Shown here: positions 15,248 to 21,153 of the stretch, piece after piece | Position numbering within the stretch: the first letter of the stretch is position 1 | Layout of the letters: the number at the start of each line of letters is the position of its first letter | Source: Deltaproteobacteria bacterium | GTDB taxonomy: Bacteria > Desulfobacterota > Syntrophia > Syntrophales > UBA5619 | Direction: 5' to 3' | DNA: 21,153 nucleotides | NCBI GenBank assembly: GCA_026388345.1 | Contig: JAPLJY010000162.1 | Location: forward strand, 1-21,153 | The notes under the pieces: generated by a model | What the model was told of the DNA's origin: nothing | Seen by the model: only the letters and a program-made list of their open reading frames with translations | Database searches by the model: none | Position numbers and translations under genes: made by a program

Positions 15248-16762
15248 CTACTTTCCCGACTGGAAGGGATCCCAGTCGAAACCCCAGATCTCGCTGTGCA
15301 GCGGCAGCTTGTAATTCCGCCGGTCGTCGTAGGAGGGGTACCTCCGGCCGCCTCCCTCTTCGGGGTGCATGGAGACGGGGAATTTGGGGGCAACAAGGCC
15401 GTGCCTGCGGGCCTCTTCTTCCAGTGAAGCGCGGTCATCCGGATGGGCGATGGAGATCAGCGCCGAGGCCCGTTCGTAACCGGAGAGCCCCCGGAGGTTC
15501 ACGATCCCATACTCGGTGCAGACGTATTGGGTGAACTGGGCGGGAACGTCTACCGAAGAACCTGTGGGGAGGAAGGGGACGATCCTTGATACGCCCTTCT
15601 TGTTGCGCGAGGTGATTGCGGCCACGCCGCGCCCGCCGCGGGAATGGCCGGCGAAGATCACGAAATGGAGGAAGCCGCCCGTGCCGGAGATCGGCCGCAT
15701 CTCGTAGAAACTGCAGCACTGCTGTCCCAGGAGATCGACGGCGACGCAGTTGTCGATGGCGATCATGTTGTCGATCCGGGTGATGTTCTGGAGGTTGTTC
15801 GTGTAACCGGAGTCGTAGACGGCCAGTTGCTGGTTCCGGTCGATCGTGTCGTAGTACCACTGCGCGTCGAAGGGAAAGGCAAAGGTGTAGACGCTTTTGC
15901 GATTGTCAAGGTTCTTGTAGGCGTTGGTGACCTGTCCCGATTCGATGAGTTTGATCAGTCCGAAATTGAGCATCTCCGTGTGGATTCCGAGGTCCCTGAA
16001 GCCGGCGTCCGCCATCGCCGCGACGCAGGCCGAGGGAAGCGAGCCGATCCCGAGCTGGACGACGTCCCGATCCCGCATGATGGTCATGATGTGGCCTGCG
16101 ATCGCCTCCTCCTCGGGTTTGGGTCGGATTTCCCTCTCGTTGACCTGGGGCCAGGCGTATTTTGCGCAGTCCACCTCCACCCAGTAGTCGATTTCGTCGA
16201 TATGAATCGTGTTGAAGCGGCCCCCCTCCGCCCAGGGGTAGTCGGAACGGACCTCGAAAACGATCTTCTTTGCGGTCTGGCGGTAGACATTGCAGTTGCT
16301 CGTCCCGCAGGACATGTTGAAGAAACCGTGGTGATCTGGGGCCGTGGCGGCGTTGAACCACCAATCCATCCCCCGGTTTTCCCGGACGGCGTTGGCGAAG
16401 CGGTAGTGGTAGGCCCATGTGCCGTAGGCCCAGCCCCACTGGGCCCAGTCGGTCACGCTGTTTGCGTCCCGCGCCTTCCGGTTCCACGGCATGAAGAAAA
16501 AGTTGTGAATGCAGTGGTACTGCTCCAGGGGGTCGATCTCCTGGAATTCCGGATGAGGGTAGGCGTTTCCATGGAGCCAGAACTCGATGTCCTTGAGTTG
16601 TCCCGGTCCGGGGCCGAGCCTTCTGGCGACAGCCTCGGAACAAACCGTGGAGTCGCCCCCCATCGTCCCGTGGTTGATCCAGTCCCCCGATTTCACCATG
16701 CCGGCGATCTGTTCAGGCGTTCTCTTCTTGTCGCGGATCTTCTGCTGTATTGGTGTTGTCAT
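15248..16762 (-). CDS. Acetyl-CoA hydrolase/transferase family protein
   Basis: A 504-residue member of the acetyl-CoA hydrolase / 4-hydroxybutyrate CoA-transferase family (distinct from the family I transferase at 3766-5361). Key motifs: Q-L-G-I-G-S-L-P near 236-243, G-I-H-T-E-M with Glu263, the expected catalytic glutamate, S-G-T-G-G-F-L-H-F in the C-terminal domain, and C-T-E-Y-G-I-V-N-L-R-G, a family signature. It would transfer CoA between an acyl-CoA and a free carboxylate. The frame stays open upstream to 17083, but that extension is Arg/Ser-rich and unlike the family; ATG 16762, with a purine-rich site (GAAGAAAG) before it, begins the conserved region. The ABC transporter gene follows. 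Confidence 0.92.
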   Translation of the reverse strand: MTTPIQQKIRDKKRTPEQIAGMVKSGDWINHGTMGGDSTVCSEAVARRLGPGPGQLKDIEFWLHGNAYPHPEFQEIDPLEQYHCIHNFFFMPWNRKARDANSVTDWAQWGWAYGTWAYHYRFANAVRENRGMDWWFNAATAPDHHGFFNMSCGTSNCNVYRQTAKKIVFEVRSDYPWAEGGRFNTIHIDEIDYWVEVDCAKYAWPQVNEREIRPKPEEEAIAGHIMTIMRDRDVVQLGIGSLPSACVAAMADAGFRDLGIHTEMLNFGLIKLIESGQVTNAYKNLDNRKSVYTFAFPFDAQWYYDTIDRNQQLAVYDSGYTNNLQNITRIDNMIAIDNCVAVDLLGQQCCSFYEMRPISGTGGFLHFVIFAGHSRGGRGVAAITSRNKKGVSRIVPFLPTGSSVDVPAQFTQYVCTEYGIVNLRGLSGYERASALISIAHPDDRASLEEEARRHGLVAPKFPVSMHPEEGGGRRYPSYDDRRNYKLPLHSEIWGFDWDPFQSGK

Positions 16763-17139
16763 GCGTCTTTCTTCAATCCTTCCTGGATATGATCCGGTTC
16801 TTTCGTCCGGTTTCCCGCACCTTCGAATGCGTCGTGAAAAGCTGCCTCTCTTATTCGATTCGGAACCCGCTGACAAGAGAAATATTCCCGTTCGCGCCAA
16901 AAGGGGAGCAGGCAGCCGGGAAACGGCGTAAATCGTCAACCCGGATGAATTCACCCGCGAGCGATACCACGCGGCTTGCCGCAGGGTATGCGAGCAAAAA
17001 CGAAATGGTTTGTTCCTCTTAAGGATCGAAGATTCTCCGCAGTTTGCTGCGGAGATCTTCAATATGCAGGCCACGCGACTCATGGATGTTATTTACCGAA
17101 TAATTATGTTATGAAGACATTAATCAGGAGGACAATATA
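16763..17139. other. Divergent intergenic region with a strong hairpin
   Basis: These 377 bp separate the minus-strand CoA-transferase gene from the plus-strand GlcG-like gene. I see one strong hairpin (17028-17060), an AT-rich stretch (17085-17125) in front of the GlcG gene, and AGGAGG at 17126-17131. A poor minus-strand promoter candidate (TTGTCA 16871-16876, 17 nt, TAAGAG 16848-16853) is possible for the CoA-transferase gene. No reading frame here looks real. Confidence 0.5.
17028..17060. repeat. Stem-loop, 14-bp stem with TTTG loop
   Basis: The arms 17028-17042 and 17047-17060 pair perfectly over 14 bp apart from one bulged T, with loop TTTG. Neither flank has a T-run, so it is not a clear intrinsic terminator. 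It lies about 80 nt before the GlcG-like ATG and might be in its leader RNA, or may be a dispersed palindrome of the CTCCGCAG-TTTG-CTGCGGAG type seen in many bacterial genomes. Confidence 0.65.
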
Positions 17140-17562
17140 ATGAAGATGGTTCCCAGGCTTACCCTCGACGATGCCCGCGTCATGATGGGAGCGGCGGAGG
17201 CAAAGGCGCAAGAGATCGGTGTCGACATGGATATAGCCATCACCGACGACAGCGGATTACTGCTGATGTTTCACCGCATGGACAACGCGCGTATCACCAG
17301 CATCGATATTGCGATCAGCAAGGCCTTTACGGCCGCAGCCGCACGCAAGTCCACGCGCGCATACGGGGAGACAAGCGCGCCAGGCGGGCCCTCATACGGC
17401 ATCCATGTCAGCAACCAGGGACGTTTCATGATCTTCGCCGGCGGACTCCCCGTTTTCTGCGACGGCCAGATCGTCGGCGGCATCGTATGCAGCTCGGGCC
17501 ATGCCGATCAGGATGAGGTGGTCGCCCAGGCGGGCGTCGACGCCCTCATGGAAAGCCGGTGA
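17140..17562 (+). CDS. GlcG/HbpS family protein
   Basis: The 140-residue protein matches the GlcG/HbpS-like (DUF336) family over its full length. It shows the helical N-terminal segment L-T-L-D-D-A, the strand A-I-T-D-D-S-G-L-L-L-M-F-H-R-M-D, the conserved S-I-D-I-A-I-S-K-A-F-T-A-A segment, then G-G-L-P-V-F-C-D-G-Q-I-V-G-G-I-V and a C-terminal D-Q-D-E-V. Family members bind haem or small ligands, or sit in glycolate and diol-utilisation operons without a proven reaction. No signal peptide is seen, so it is probably cytoplasmic. ATG 17140 has AGGAGG at 17126-17131. It stands alone, divergent from the CoA-transferase gene and convergent with the PyrF-like gene. Confidence 0.9.
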   Translation: MKMVPRLTLDDARVMMGAAEAKAQEIGVDMDIAITDDSGLLLMFHRMDNARITSIDIAISKAFTAAAARKSTRAYGETSAPGGPSYGIHVSNQGRFMIFAGGLPVFCDGQIVGGIVCSSGHADQDEVVAQAGVDALMESR

Positions 17563-17638
17563 GACCGTTCTGACAGGCCCCACACCATCAACGTTCCCTT
17601 CGTGCGGTGGTGATGGCCCCGAATACCCGGCCGGTCCA

Positions 17639-18316
17639 TTACTGAAGCTCCGAATATAACCGCTCGATTGCATCCATGATGTTGTTGGCAGTGGTGATCG
17701 GACGGCCGACCACGATGAATTCGGGTTCCGTCCGCAGCGCCTCCTTGACAGTGGCAATACGGATCTGATCGTGCCGCTCACGGTACCAGGAAGGCCTGAT
17801 TCCGGTACAGATCTTCTTCAGGGGGTTCTCCTGGATATAGCTCATATCCTTCACGGAGCCCACGATATATTCATAGTTGTTCATCAGCGCGATGTCCGAA
17901 AAGGCCCGGATGATCTCCTCATGGGGCCTGTCGTAAATCCACTTGATTTCGAGATCCGTAAAAGAGGTGAGCGCTGTCACACCGGCGATATATTTGAGGA
18001 AGCCGGCATTTTTCGGCCGGTAATTCGACGAACAGTGGATCGTAACGATATTGGCCCCCGCCCCGACCAGTTTGTTGATGCTGTTTTCCATGGTCGAAGG
18101 GATATCATGCAGCTTGACATCGGCCATGATTCCCAGCTTGAATTCATCTTTCAGGGTCGAGATGATTTTGGTCACGTCTCCGCTGTAGAGCATATCGCTG
18201 ACCTTGACCCCCCAGATCATCTCTTTCTCGCAGGCCTGGGCAAGGGCGGATAGAGTCCCCTTTTCCCTTGCCTGATTGAAGGTCACATCATCCAATGCTA
18301 CAATAATTCTGGTCAT
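17639..18316 (-). CDS. Orotidine 5'-phosphate decarboxylase family protein
   Basis: The 225-residue TIM barrel has the decarboxylase suprafamily active site: Asp9, Lys38, and D-V-K-L-H-D with Asp66, Lys68, Asp71, followed by I-P-S-T. The D-I-P-x-T form is that of true OMP decarboxylase rather than the D-x-G form of KGPDC/HPS relatives. Phosphate-binding signatures are present at the C-terminus: G-I-R-P (172-175) and V-G-R-P-I (203-207). It would convert OMP to UMP, the last de novo pyrimidine step. No other pyrimidine genes are nearby, so this could be the housekeeping PyrF or a divergent paralogue. ATG 18316 has GAGGAGG eight bases upstream, and a consensus promoter lies about 110 bp upstream. 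Confidence 0.85.
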   Translation of the reverse strand: MTRIIVALDDVTFNQAREKGTLSALAQACEKEMIWGVKVSDMLYSGDVTKIISTLKDEFKLGIMADVKLHDIPSTMENSINKLVGAGANIVTIHCSSNYRPKNAGFLKYIAGVTALTSFTDLEIKWIYDRPHEEIIRAFSDIALMNNYEYIVGSVKDMSYIQENPLKKICTGIRPSWYRERHDQIRIATVKEALRTEPEFIVVGRPITTANNIMDAIERLYSELQ

Positions 18317-18422
18317 GACGACATCCTCCTCGCTTCAGGGGTTTTCCCTCTGTTTTTTCAAATCCACTACCCGGCGAGACCCAGTGGAACCGGTGAATCG
18401 GCATCTCTTGACAGGTATAAGG

Positions 18423-18451
18423 AGTATAGGGGGGGCGTCCCTGCATGTCAA
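18423..18451 (-). promoter_or_regulatory. Sigma-70 promoter of the PyrF-like gene
   Basis: On the minus strand TTGACA (18446-18451) and TATACT (18423-18428) are separated by 17 nt, the spacer ending in a run of seven C. The predicted start near 18416 leaves a leader of about 100 nt before ATG 18316. Confidence 0.75.
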
Positions 18452-18452
18452 C

Positions 18453-18475
18453 GGAAATTTACCGTAAGAATTTCC
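18453..18475. promoter_or_regulatory. Possible operator dyad between divergent promoters
   Basis: GGAAATT (18453-18459) and AATTTCC (18469-18475) form a perfect inverted repeat with a 9-nt spacer, so the half-sites are 16 bp centre to centre, about 1.5 helical turns. It begins one base upstream of the -35 box of the PyrF-like promoter and would suit a dimeric regulator acting on both divergent genes. No matching regulator is in the window. Confidence 0.4.
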
Positions 18476-18649
18476 TCAAAATCATTGACAAAACAGATGG
18501 AAAGTGTTTCGCTGGCTCCGATTTCCGGGGGAGCGTCTCCGGGAGGAAATCGTGTGCCGGAACAAAACCCCGTGGCCCATCGGAAGCCTGTTTTCTTTGC
18601 GTTTCCGGCGCGACCGCATTTTCTCTGACACGATTAAGGGCGGCATGGC

Positions 18650-19240
18650 ATGGCAAAGAGAGACCGCATCGAAAAACAATCCTGGAAGCCCGGAAACGTT
18701 CTGTCGCCGGCACCGCCGGTCCTGGTGAGCTGCGGCGGGACGCAGGGGTGGAAACCAAACCTGATCACCATTGCGTGGGCGGGAAACGTATGCAGCGATC
18801 CCCCCATGCTGTCGATCTCCGTCCGTCCCGAGCGGTATTCTCATGAGATCATCCGGACCACGCGTGAGTTTGTGGTGAATGTGCCATCGGCCGGGCAGGC
18901 GAGGGCGGTGGACTGGTGCGGTGTTGTTTCCGGGCGCGATGAGGACAAATTCGCCGGTGCGGGGCTGAAGCCTGCCCCGGCCCTGAAAGTGCGTCCGCCG
19001 ATCGTGCTGGAGTGCCCGCTCAACATCGAATGCCGGGTGCAGCAATCGTTGGAACTGGGCTCGCATACGATGTTCGTGGCGGAGGTGGTCGCCGTGCAGG
19101 TCTCCGCGGACCTGATGGACGGCAAAGGGCGGTTCCGTCTGGAAAAATGCGGCCTGCTGGCCTTCGCCCACGGGCAGTATTTTGTCCTGGGGCGCCGCAT
19201 CGGACGCTTCGGTTTCTCCGTCCGGAAACGCACTCGCTGA
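18650..19240 (+). CDS. Flavin reductase family protein (flavoredoxin-like)
   Basis: The 196-residue protein matches the flavin-reductase-like FMN-binding split barrel: P-P-V-L-V-S-C at 22-28, N-L-I-T-I-A-W at 37-43, P-P-M-L-S-I-S-V-R-P around 51-60, a F-V-V-N-V-P strand, and D-K-F-A-G-A-G-L in the middle. Flavoredoxins of anaerobes such as Desulfovibrio carry FMN tightly and shuttle electrons, while other relatives reduce free flavin with NAD(P)H. ATG 18650 has AAGGGCGG upstream (18636-18643); an overlapping ATG four bases earlier is out of frame. The stop codon (19238-19240) touches the left end of the palindromic repeat at 19241. Partner unknown. Confidence 0.9.
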   Translation: MAKRDRIEKQSWKPGNVLSPAPPVLVSCGGTQGWKPNLITIAWAGNVCSDPPMLSISVRPERYSHEIIRTTREFVVNVPSAGQARAVDWCGVVSGRDEDKFAGAGLKPAPALKVRPPIVLECPLNIECRVQQSLELGSHTMFVAEVVAVQVSADLMDGKGRFRLEKCGLLAFAHGQYFVLGRRIGRFGFSVRKRTR

Positions 19241-19422
19241 CAGGCTGAAAAGCCCATCTGCTGCGTTTCCCTCATCCTTCGCCGTTCAACGTACCCAAAA
19301 GTACGCCTCACGGCTCAGGATTGGTTCCGCTTCATTCCACTCAAGAAGCGAATGATCGCCACTTCGTGTCGATGATTCTGCGAATTCGGGAGCCTTGCAT
19401 CTGGACATTTTTGAACAGCCTG
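19241..19422. repeat. Composite palindromic intergenic element (~182 bp)
   Basis: The ends are inverted: CAGGCTG at 19241-19247 and CAGCCTG at 19416-19422. Inside is a nested palindrome (19274-19321) with three paired blocks, ATCCT/AGGAT, GCCGT/ACGGC and CGTAC/GTACG, around a CCAAAA loop. The left part carries AAAAGCCC, three bases, TGCTGCGTT, as in the 12876-12938 repeat. A stretch at about 19322-19390 does not fit the symmetry and may be an insertion in the element. It begins immediately after the flavin reductase stop and ends 48 bp before the kinase gene. It looks like a non-coding, MITE- or REP-like dispersed repeat; comparable elements are, from memory, common in Desulfobacterota. Confidence 0.7.
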
Positions 19423-19470
19423 CAAGGGAGCTTTTCAGGTTCATAGGTCCGTCGCTGAACAGGGGGGAAC

Positions 19471-20016
19471 ATGAAAATCTTCGTAATCGTCGGCATGCCT
19501 GCGGCCGGGAAAAATATTGCCCGTATCTATTCGGAATCGAAAGGGTATCCGTATTATGCAACCGGGGATCTGGTTCGGGCCGAGGTTCGGAGGCGCGGAT
19601 TTGAGGCGGACGCCGCCAATATGGCCGGGGTTTCCACGGAACTCCGGGGAGACGACGGCATGGGTGTGACGCGCATGGCCCTCGAAACGGCCCTGAAGGC
19701 GAACAGCCCCGTGGTCTTCCTGGAAGGGATGCGTTCCTGGCCCGAGATCGAGCTGATCCGGCAAAAGGCCGACTGTGTTGTCGTCGCATTCCTGGCGCCA
19801 AAGTCCTTGCGGCTGAAACGGATTGCGGCCCGGGGCAGGGCAGACGATTCCGTCCAGGCCTTTGACGGGAGGGACCAGCGGGAAATCGACTACGGCACGG
19901 CCGTTCCCGTTGCGCTGGCGGATGGCTACATTCTCAATACAGGCACGATGGAGGACGCGATCCGCGAAATGGACAGAATCGTCAGGGAAAGCTCCCCTGC
20001 CGGTCGTCTCTCCTGA
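19471..20016 (+). CDS. P-loop nucleotide kinase-like protein (UPF0200/dephospho-CoA-kinase-like)
   Basis: The 181-residue protein starts with a P-loop G-M-P-A-A-G-K-N (residues 8-15) and then shows the order typical of UPF0200 proteins: T-G-D-L-V-R-A-E-V-R-R-R-G, a segment L-R-G-D-D-G-M-G-V-T-R-M-A, a Walker-B-like strand V-V-F-L-E-G-M-R, and a lid-like R-L-K-R-I-A-A-R-G-R-A-D-D. UPF0200 proteins are mostly archaeal and resemble dephospho-CoA or nucleoside monophosphate kinases; their substrate is not established. The residue after the P-loop lysine, normally Ser or Thr that binds Mg, is Asn15 here. ATG 19471 has AGGGGGG just before it. The last 35 bases overlap the convergent MFS gene. Confidence 0.82.
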   Translation: MKIFVIVGMPAAGKNIARIYSESKGYPYYATGDLVRAEVRRRGFEADAANMAGVSTELRGDDGMGVTRMALETALKANSPVVFLEGMRSWPEIELIRQKADCVVVAFLAPKSLRLKRIAARGRADDSVQAFDGRDQREIDYGTAVPVALADGYILNTGTMEDAIREMDRIVRESSPAGRLS

Positions 20017-21153
20017 CCAGAAATACGAAGAAGAAGATCAGCGCAATCGTCACCCAGCCGCAGAATTGCATGAGGAATGCGCCGCCCCATCGCTCGATCA
20101 GCACGCTTCCCAGAATACCCCCCAGGGCGGAGGCCAGAGACATCCGCGCCACAGTCGTGATGCTCAGGTAGGTGGCGCGCATGGCCGGATGGGCCCGCCG
20201 GTCCACGAAATCGATGATCCCGAGTTGAGAGAGCCCGAAGCCGGGTCCATGCAGGAGCGACGCGGCCCACTTCCAGACGAACGGCGTTTCCAGCGTGAAG
20301 AAAGAGAAAAGGATCAGGCGGACACCGCTCAACAACAGTCCGGATACGATCAGCCACCGGTTTCCGAACCGGTCGATCAGTTCCCGGGAAAACATCATCA
20401 CGGGGATTTCGAAGATGGCCCAGGTGCCCAGGATGAACCCGATCTCCAGCGGCGTCTTCAGGACGTCGTCGAAAAAGTAGCCGGTATAGGTGAAAGAGGA
20501 AGTGGTCACCACCCCGTGGAGAAAAATGAAAAGGAGAAACCACCGGAAAAGGATGTCTTTTTTCATGTGATTCCAGGGGATGATGATCGGGGCGGCCGCC
20601 GGCTTGGCCTCGATGCCGGACCAGGAGGCAAATCCCAGAACGGTAAACGCCAGGGCGGCGCAATAAAAGATCAGCGGGTCGTGGCGGAAATAGAAGAGCA
20701 GGAGCCCCATCAGGATCGAGGAAATGCTCCATCCGTAGGTGCCCCACAACCGGTAGGCGCCGTAGAACTCCCTCCGGGAGTGCCGGTTGAGAAACAGGAG
20801 GGTCTCCGCGTCGAGCATGGGCATGATCGGATAGAAGAAGCAGTTGAGAAAGAACAGCAGTACGAAGATATAGATGAATTTGCCGTTCGCCGTCCAGCCG
20901 CGCGCAAAATCCTCGCCGACCAATCCGATCAGTACCGTAAACAGGGCAACGCCGAAACAGAAGATGGTGATCAGGTGCTTCCCCGAATGGAATTTGTCTG
21001 CCAGGATCCCCGCGGGCAGGTTTGCGACAAGGCTGACCAGCGGCATCACGAAGAAGATAAGGCCGATCAGGCCGATGGCGGGGGTCCCGTCCGCATTGAC
21101 AATGACGTGTTTGTAGAAGATGCCGAAATACGGCGAGCTGATCCCCAGGCCGA
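19982..21153 (-). CDS. MFS transporter (MFS_1-like, HcaT/nucleoside-permease type), 5' partial
   Basis: The frame is open from the stop at 19982-19984 to the right edge, giving at least 389 residues with the N-terminus missing; the GTG at 21049 is internal. Several membrane spans are evident. A loop G-I-L-A-D-K-F (the D-R-x-G/R-type loop 2-3 motif of MFS) is followed by an R-x-W-G-T-Y-G-W segment that resembles the R-x-W-G-S-x-G motif of the MFS_1-like group (HcaT, LacY/nucleoside permease relatives). The C-terminal half has a second D-R-F-G loop (I-D-R-F-G-N-R). These are ion-coupled carriers in the cytoplasmic membrane for organic acids, nucleosides or sugars; the substrate here is unknown. 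It converges on and overlaps the kinase gene by 35 bases. Confidence 0.9.
   Translation of the reverse strand, partial: GLGISSPYFGIFYKHVIVNADGTPAIGLIGLIFFVMPLVSLVANLPAGILADKFHSGKHLITIFCFGVALFTVLIGLVGEDFARGWTANGKFIYIFVLLFFLNCFFYPIMPMLDAETLLFLNRHSRREFYGAYRLWGTYGWSISSILMGLLLFYFRHDPLIFYCAALAFTVLGFASWSGIEAKPAAAPIIIPWNHMKKDILFRWFLLFIFLHGVVTTSSFTYTGYFFDDVLKTPLEIGFILGTWAIFEIPVMMFSRELIDRFGNRWLIVSGLLLSGVRLILFSFFTLETPFVWKWAASLLHGPGFGLSQLGIIDFVDRRAHPAMRATYLSITTVARMSLASALGGILGSVLIERWGGAFLMQFCGWVTIALIFFFVFLVRRDDRQGSFP

Larger units (their letters stand above)
18317..18649. other. Divergent regulatory region between PyrF-like and flavin reductase genes
   Basis: These 333 bp contain a consensus minus-strand promoter (18423-18451), a seven-base dyad (18453-18475), and a plus-strand TTGACA at 18485-18490 without a convincing -10 box. 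No gene is supported. The remainder, 18491-18635, is a GC-richer leader ahead of the flavin reductase. Confidence 0.55.

Noticed and set aside
16763..17083. Longer N-terminus for the acetyl-CoA hydrolase/transferase
   Set aside because: The extension is Arg/Ser-rich, runs through the divergent regulatory region and hairpin flank, and is outside the conserved family region.
17563..17638. Terminator between the GlcG-like and PyrF-like genes
   Set aside because: Only a 6-bp CCATCA/TGATGG stem with bulges and no T-run; not convincing.
18485..18513. Plus-strand promoter for the flavin reductase gene
   Set aside because: TTGACA is present at 18485-18490 but at 16-18 nt spacing the -10 region reads TTTCGCT-like, too poor to claim.
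1..21153. CRISPR arrays, tRNA or rRNA genes, transposases and phage genes
   Set aside because: I looked for regular repeats, tRNA-like cloverleafs and mobile-element proteins and saw none; only the palindromic repeats are reported.

Overview
The window is a GC-rich (about 60% by eye) bacterial chromosome segment. It carries 20 protein genes, two of them cut by the window edges, and no RNA genes or transposases that I can recognise. The gene content points to an anaerobic, possibly syntrophic, Desulfobacterota-type (former Deltaproteobacteria) organism such as a Syntrophales relative: two acyl-CoA transferases of different families, a crotonase, an Old Yellow Enzyme family reductase, a DUF169 protein, a TRAP transporter, a flavoredoxin-like flavin reductase, and palindromic intergenic repeats that resemble elements I remember from such genomes. 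This assignment is inference.

Layout. At the left edge is the 3' part of a caspase-fold (C14) peptidase gene on the + strand. It converges on a long minus-strand run of eleven genes (12649 down to 960). In transcription order these are TRAP substrate-binding protein, TRAP small permease, TRAP large permease, GH88-type unsaturated glucuronyl hydrolase, SDR dehydrogenase, xylose-isomerase-like TIM barrel, OYE-family Fe-S flavoenzyme, family I CoA-transferase, crotonase-fold protein, zinc-dependent medium-chain dehydrogenase and DUF169 protein. Several junctions overlap by 4-8 bases (GTGA, ATGA) or are 1-4 nt apart. A near-consensus sigma-70 promoter (TTGACA, 17 nt, TATGAT) lies upstream of the first gene. 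A strong hairpin sits between the first and second genes, where it could give excess binding protein over permease.

The operon reads as a complete uptake-and-catabolism unit. A carboxylated, probably uronate-containing compound would enter through the TRAP system and be cleaved by the GH88 enzyme. It would then be rearranged or oxidised by the SDR, the TIM-barrel enzyme and the MDR, reduced by the OYE enzyme, and carried onward as a CoA thioester by the CoA-transferase and crotonase. The usual KDG kinase and aldolase are absent, so the route does not match the textbook unsaturated-uronate pathway. The substrate and chemistry are unknown; this is the most interesting system in the window.

Divergent from that operon is a small cupin gene with its own consensus promoter. 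Next comes a minus-strand pair, an acetyl-CoA hydrolase/transferase followed by an SbmA/YddA-type ABC transporter. After that are a GlcG/HbpS-like gene (+), an orotidine-phosphate-decarboxylase-family gene (-) with its own consensus promoter, a flavin reductase gene (+), a UPF0200-like P-loop kinase gene (+), and a convergent MFS transporter gene (-) running off the right edge. Two intergenic palindromic elements (12876-12938 and 19241-19422) share a core sequence and look like members of one dispersed repeat family. No transcription-factor gene is present.
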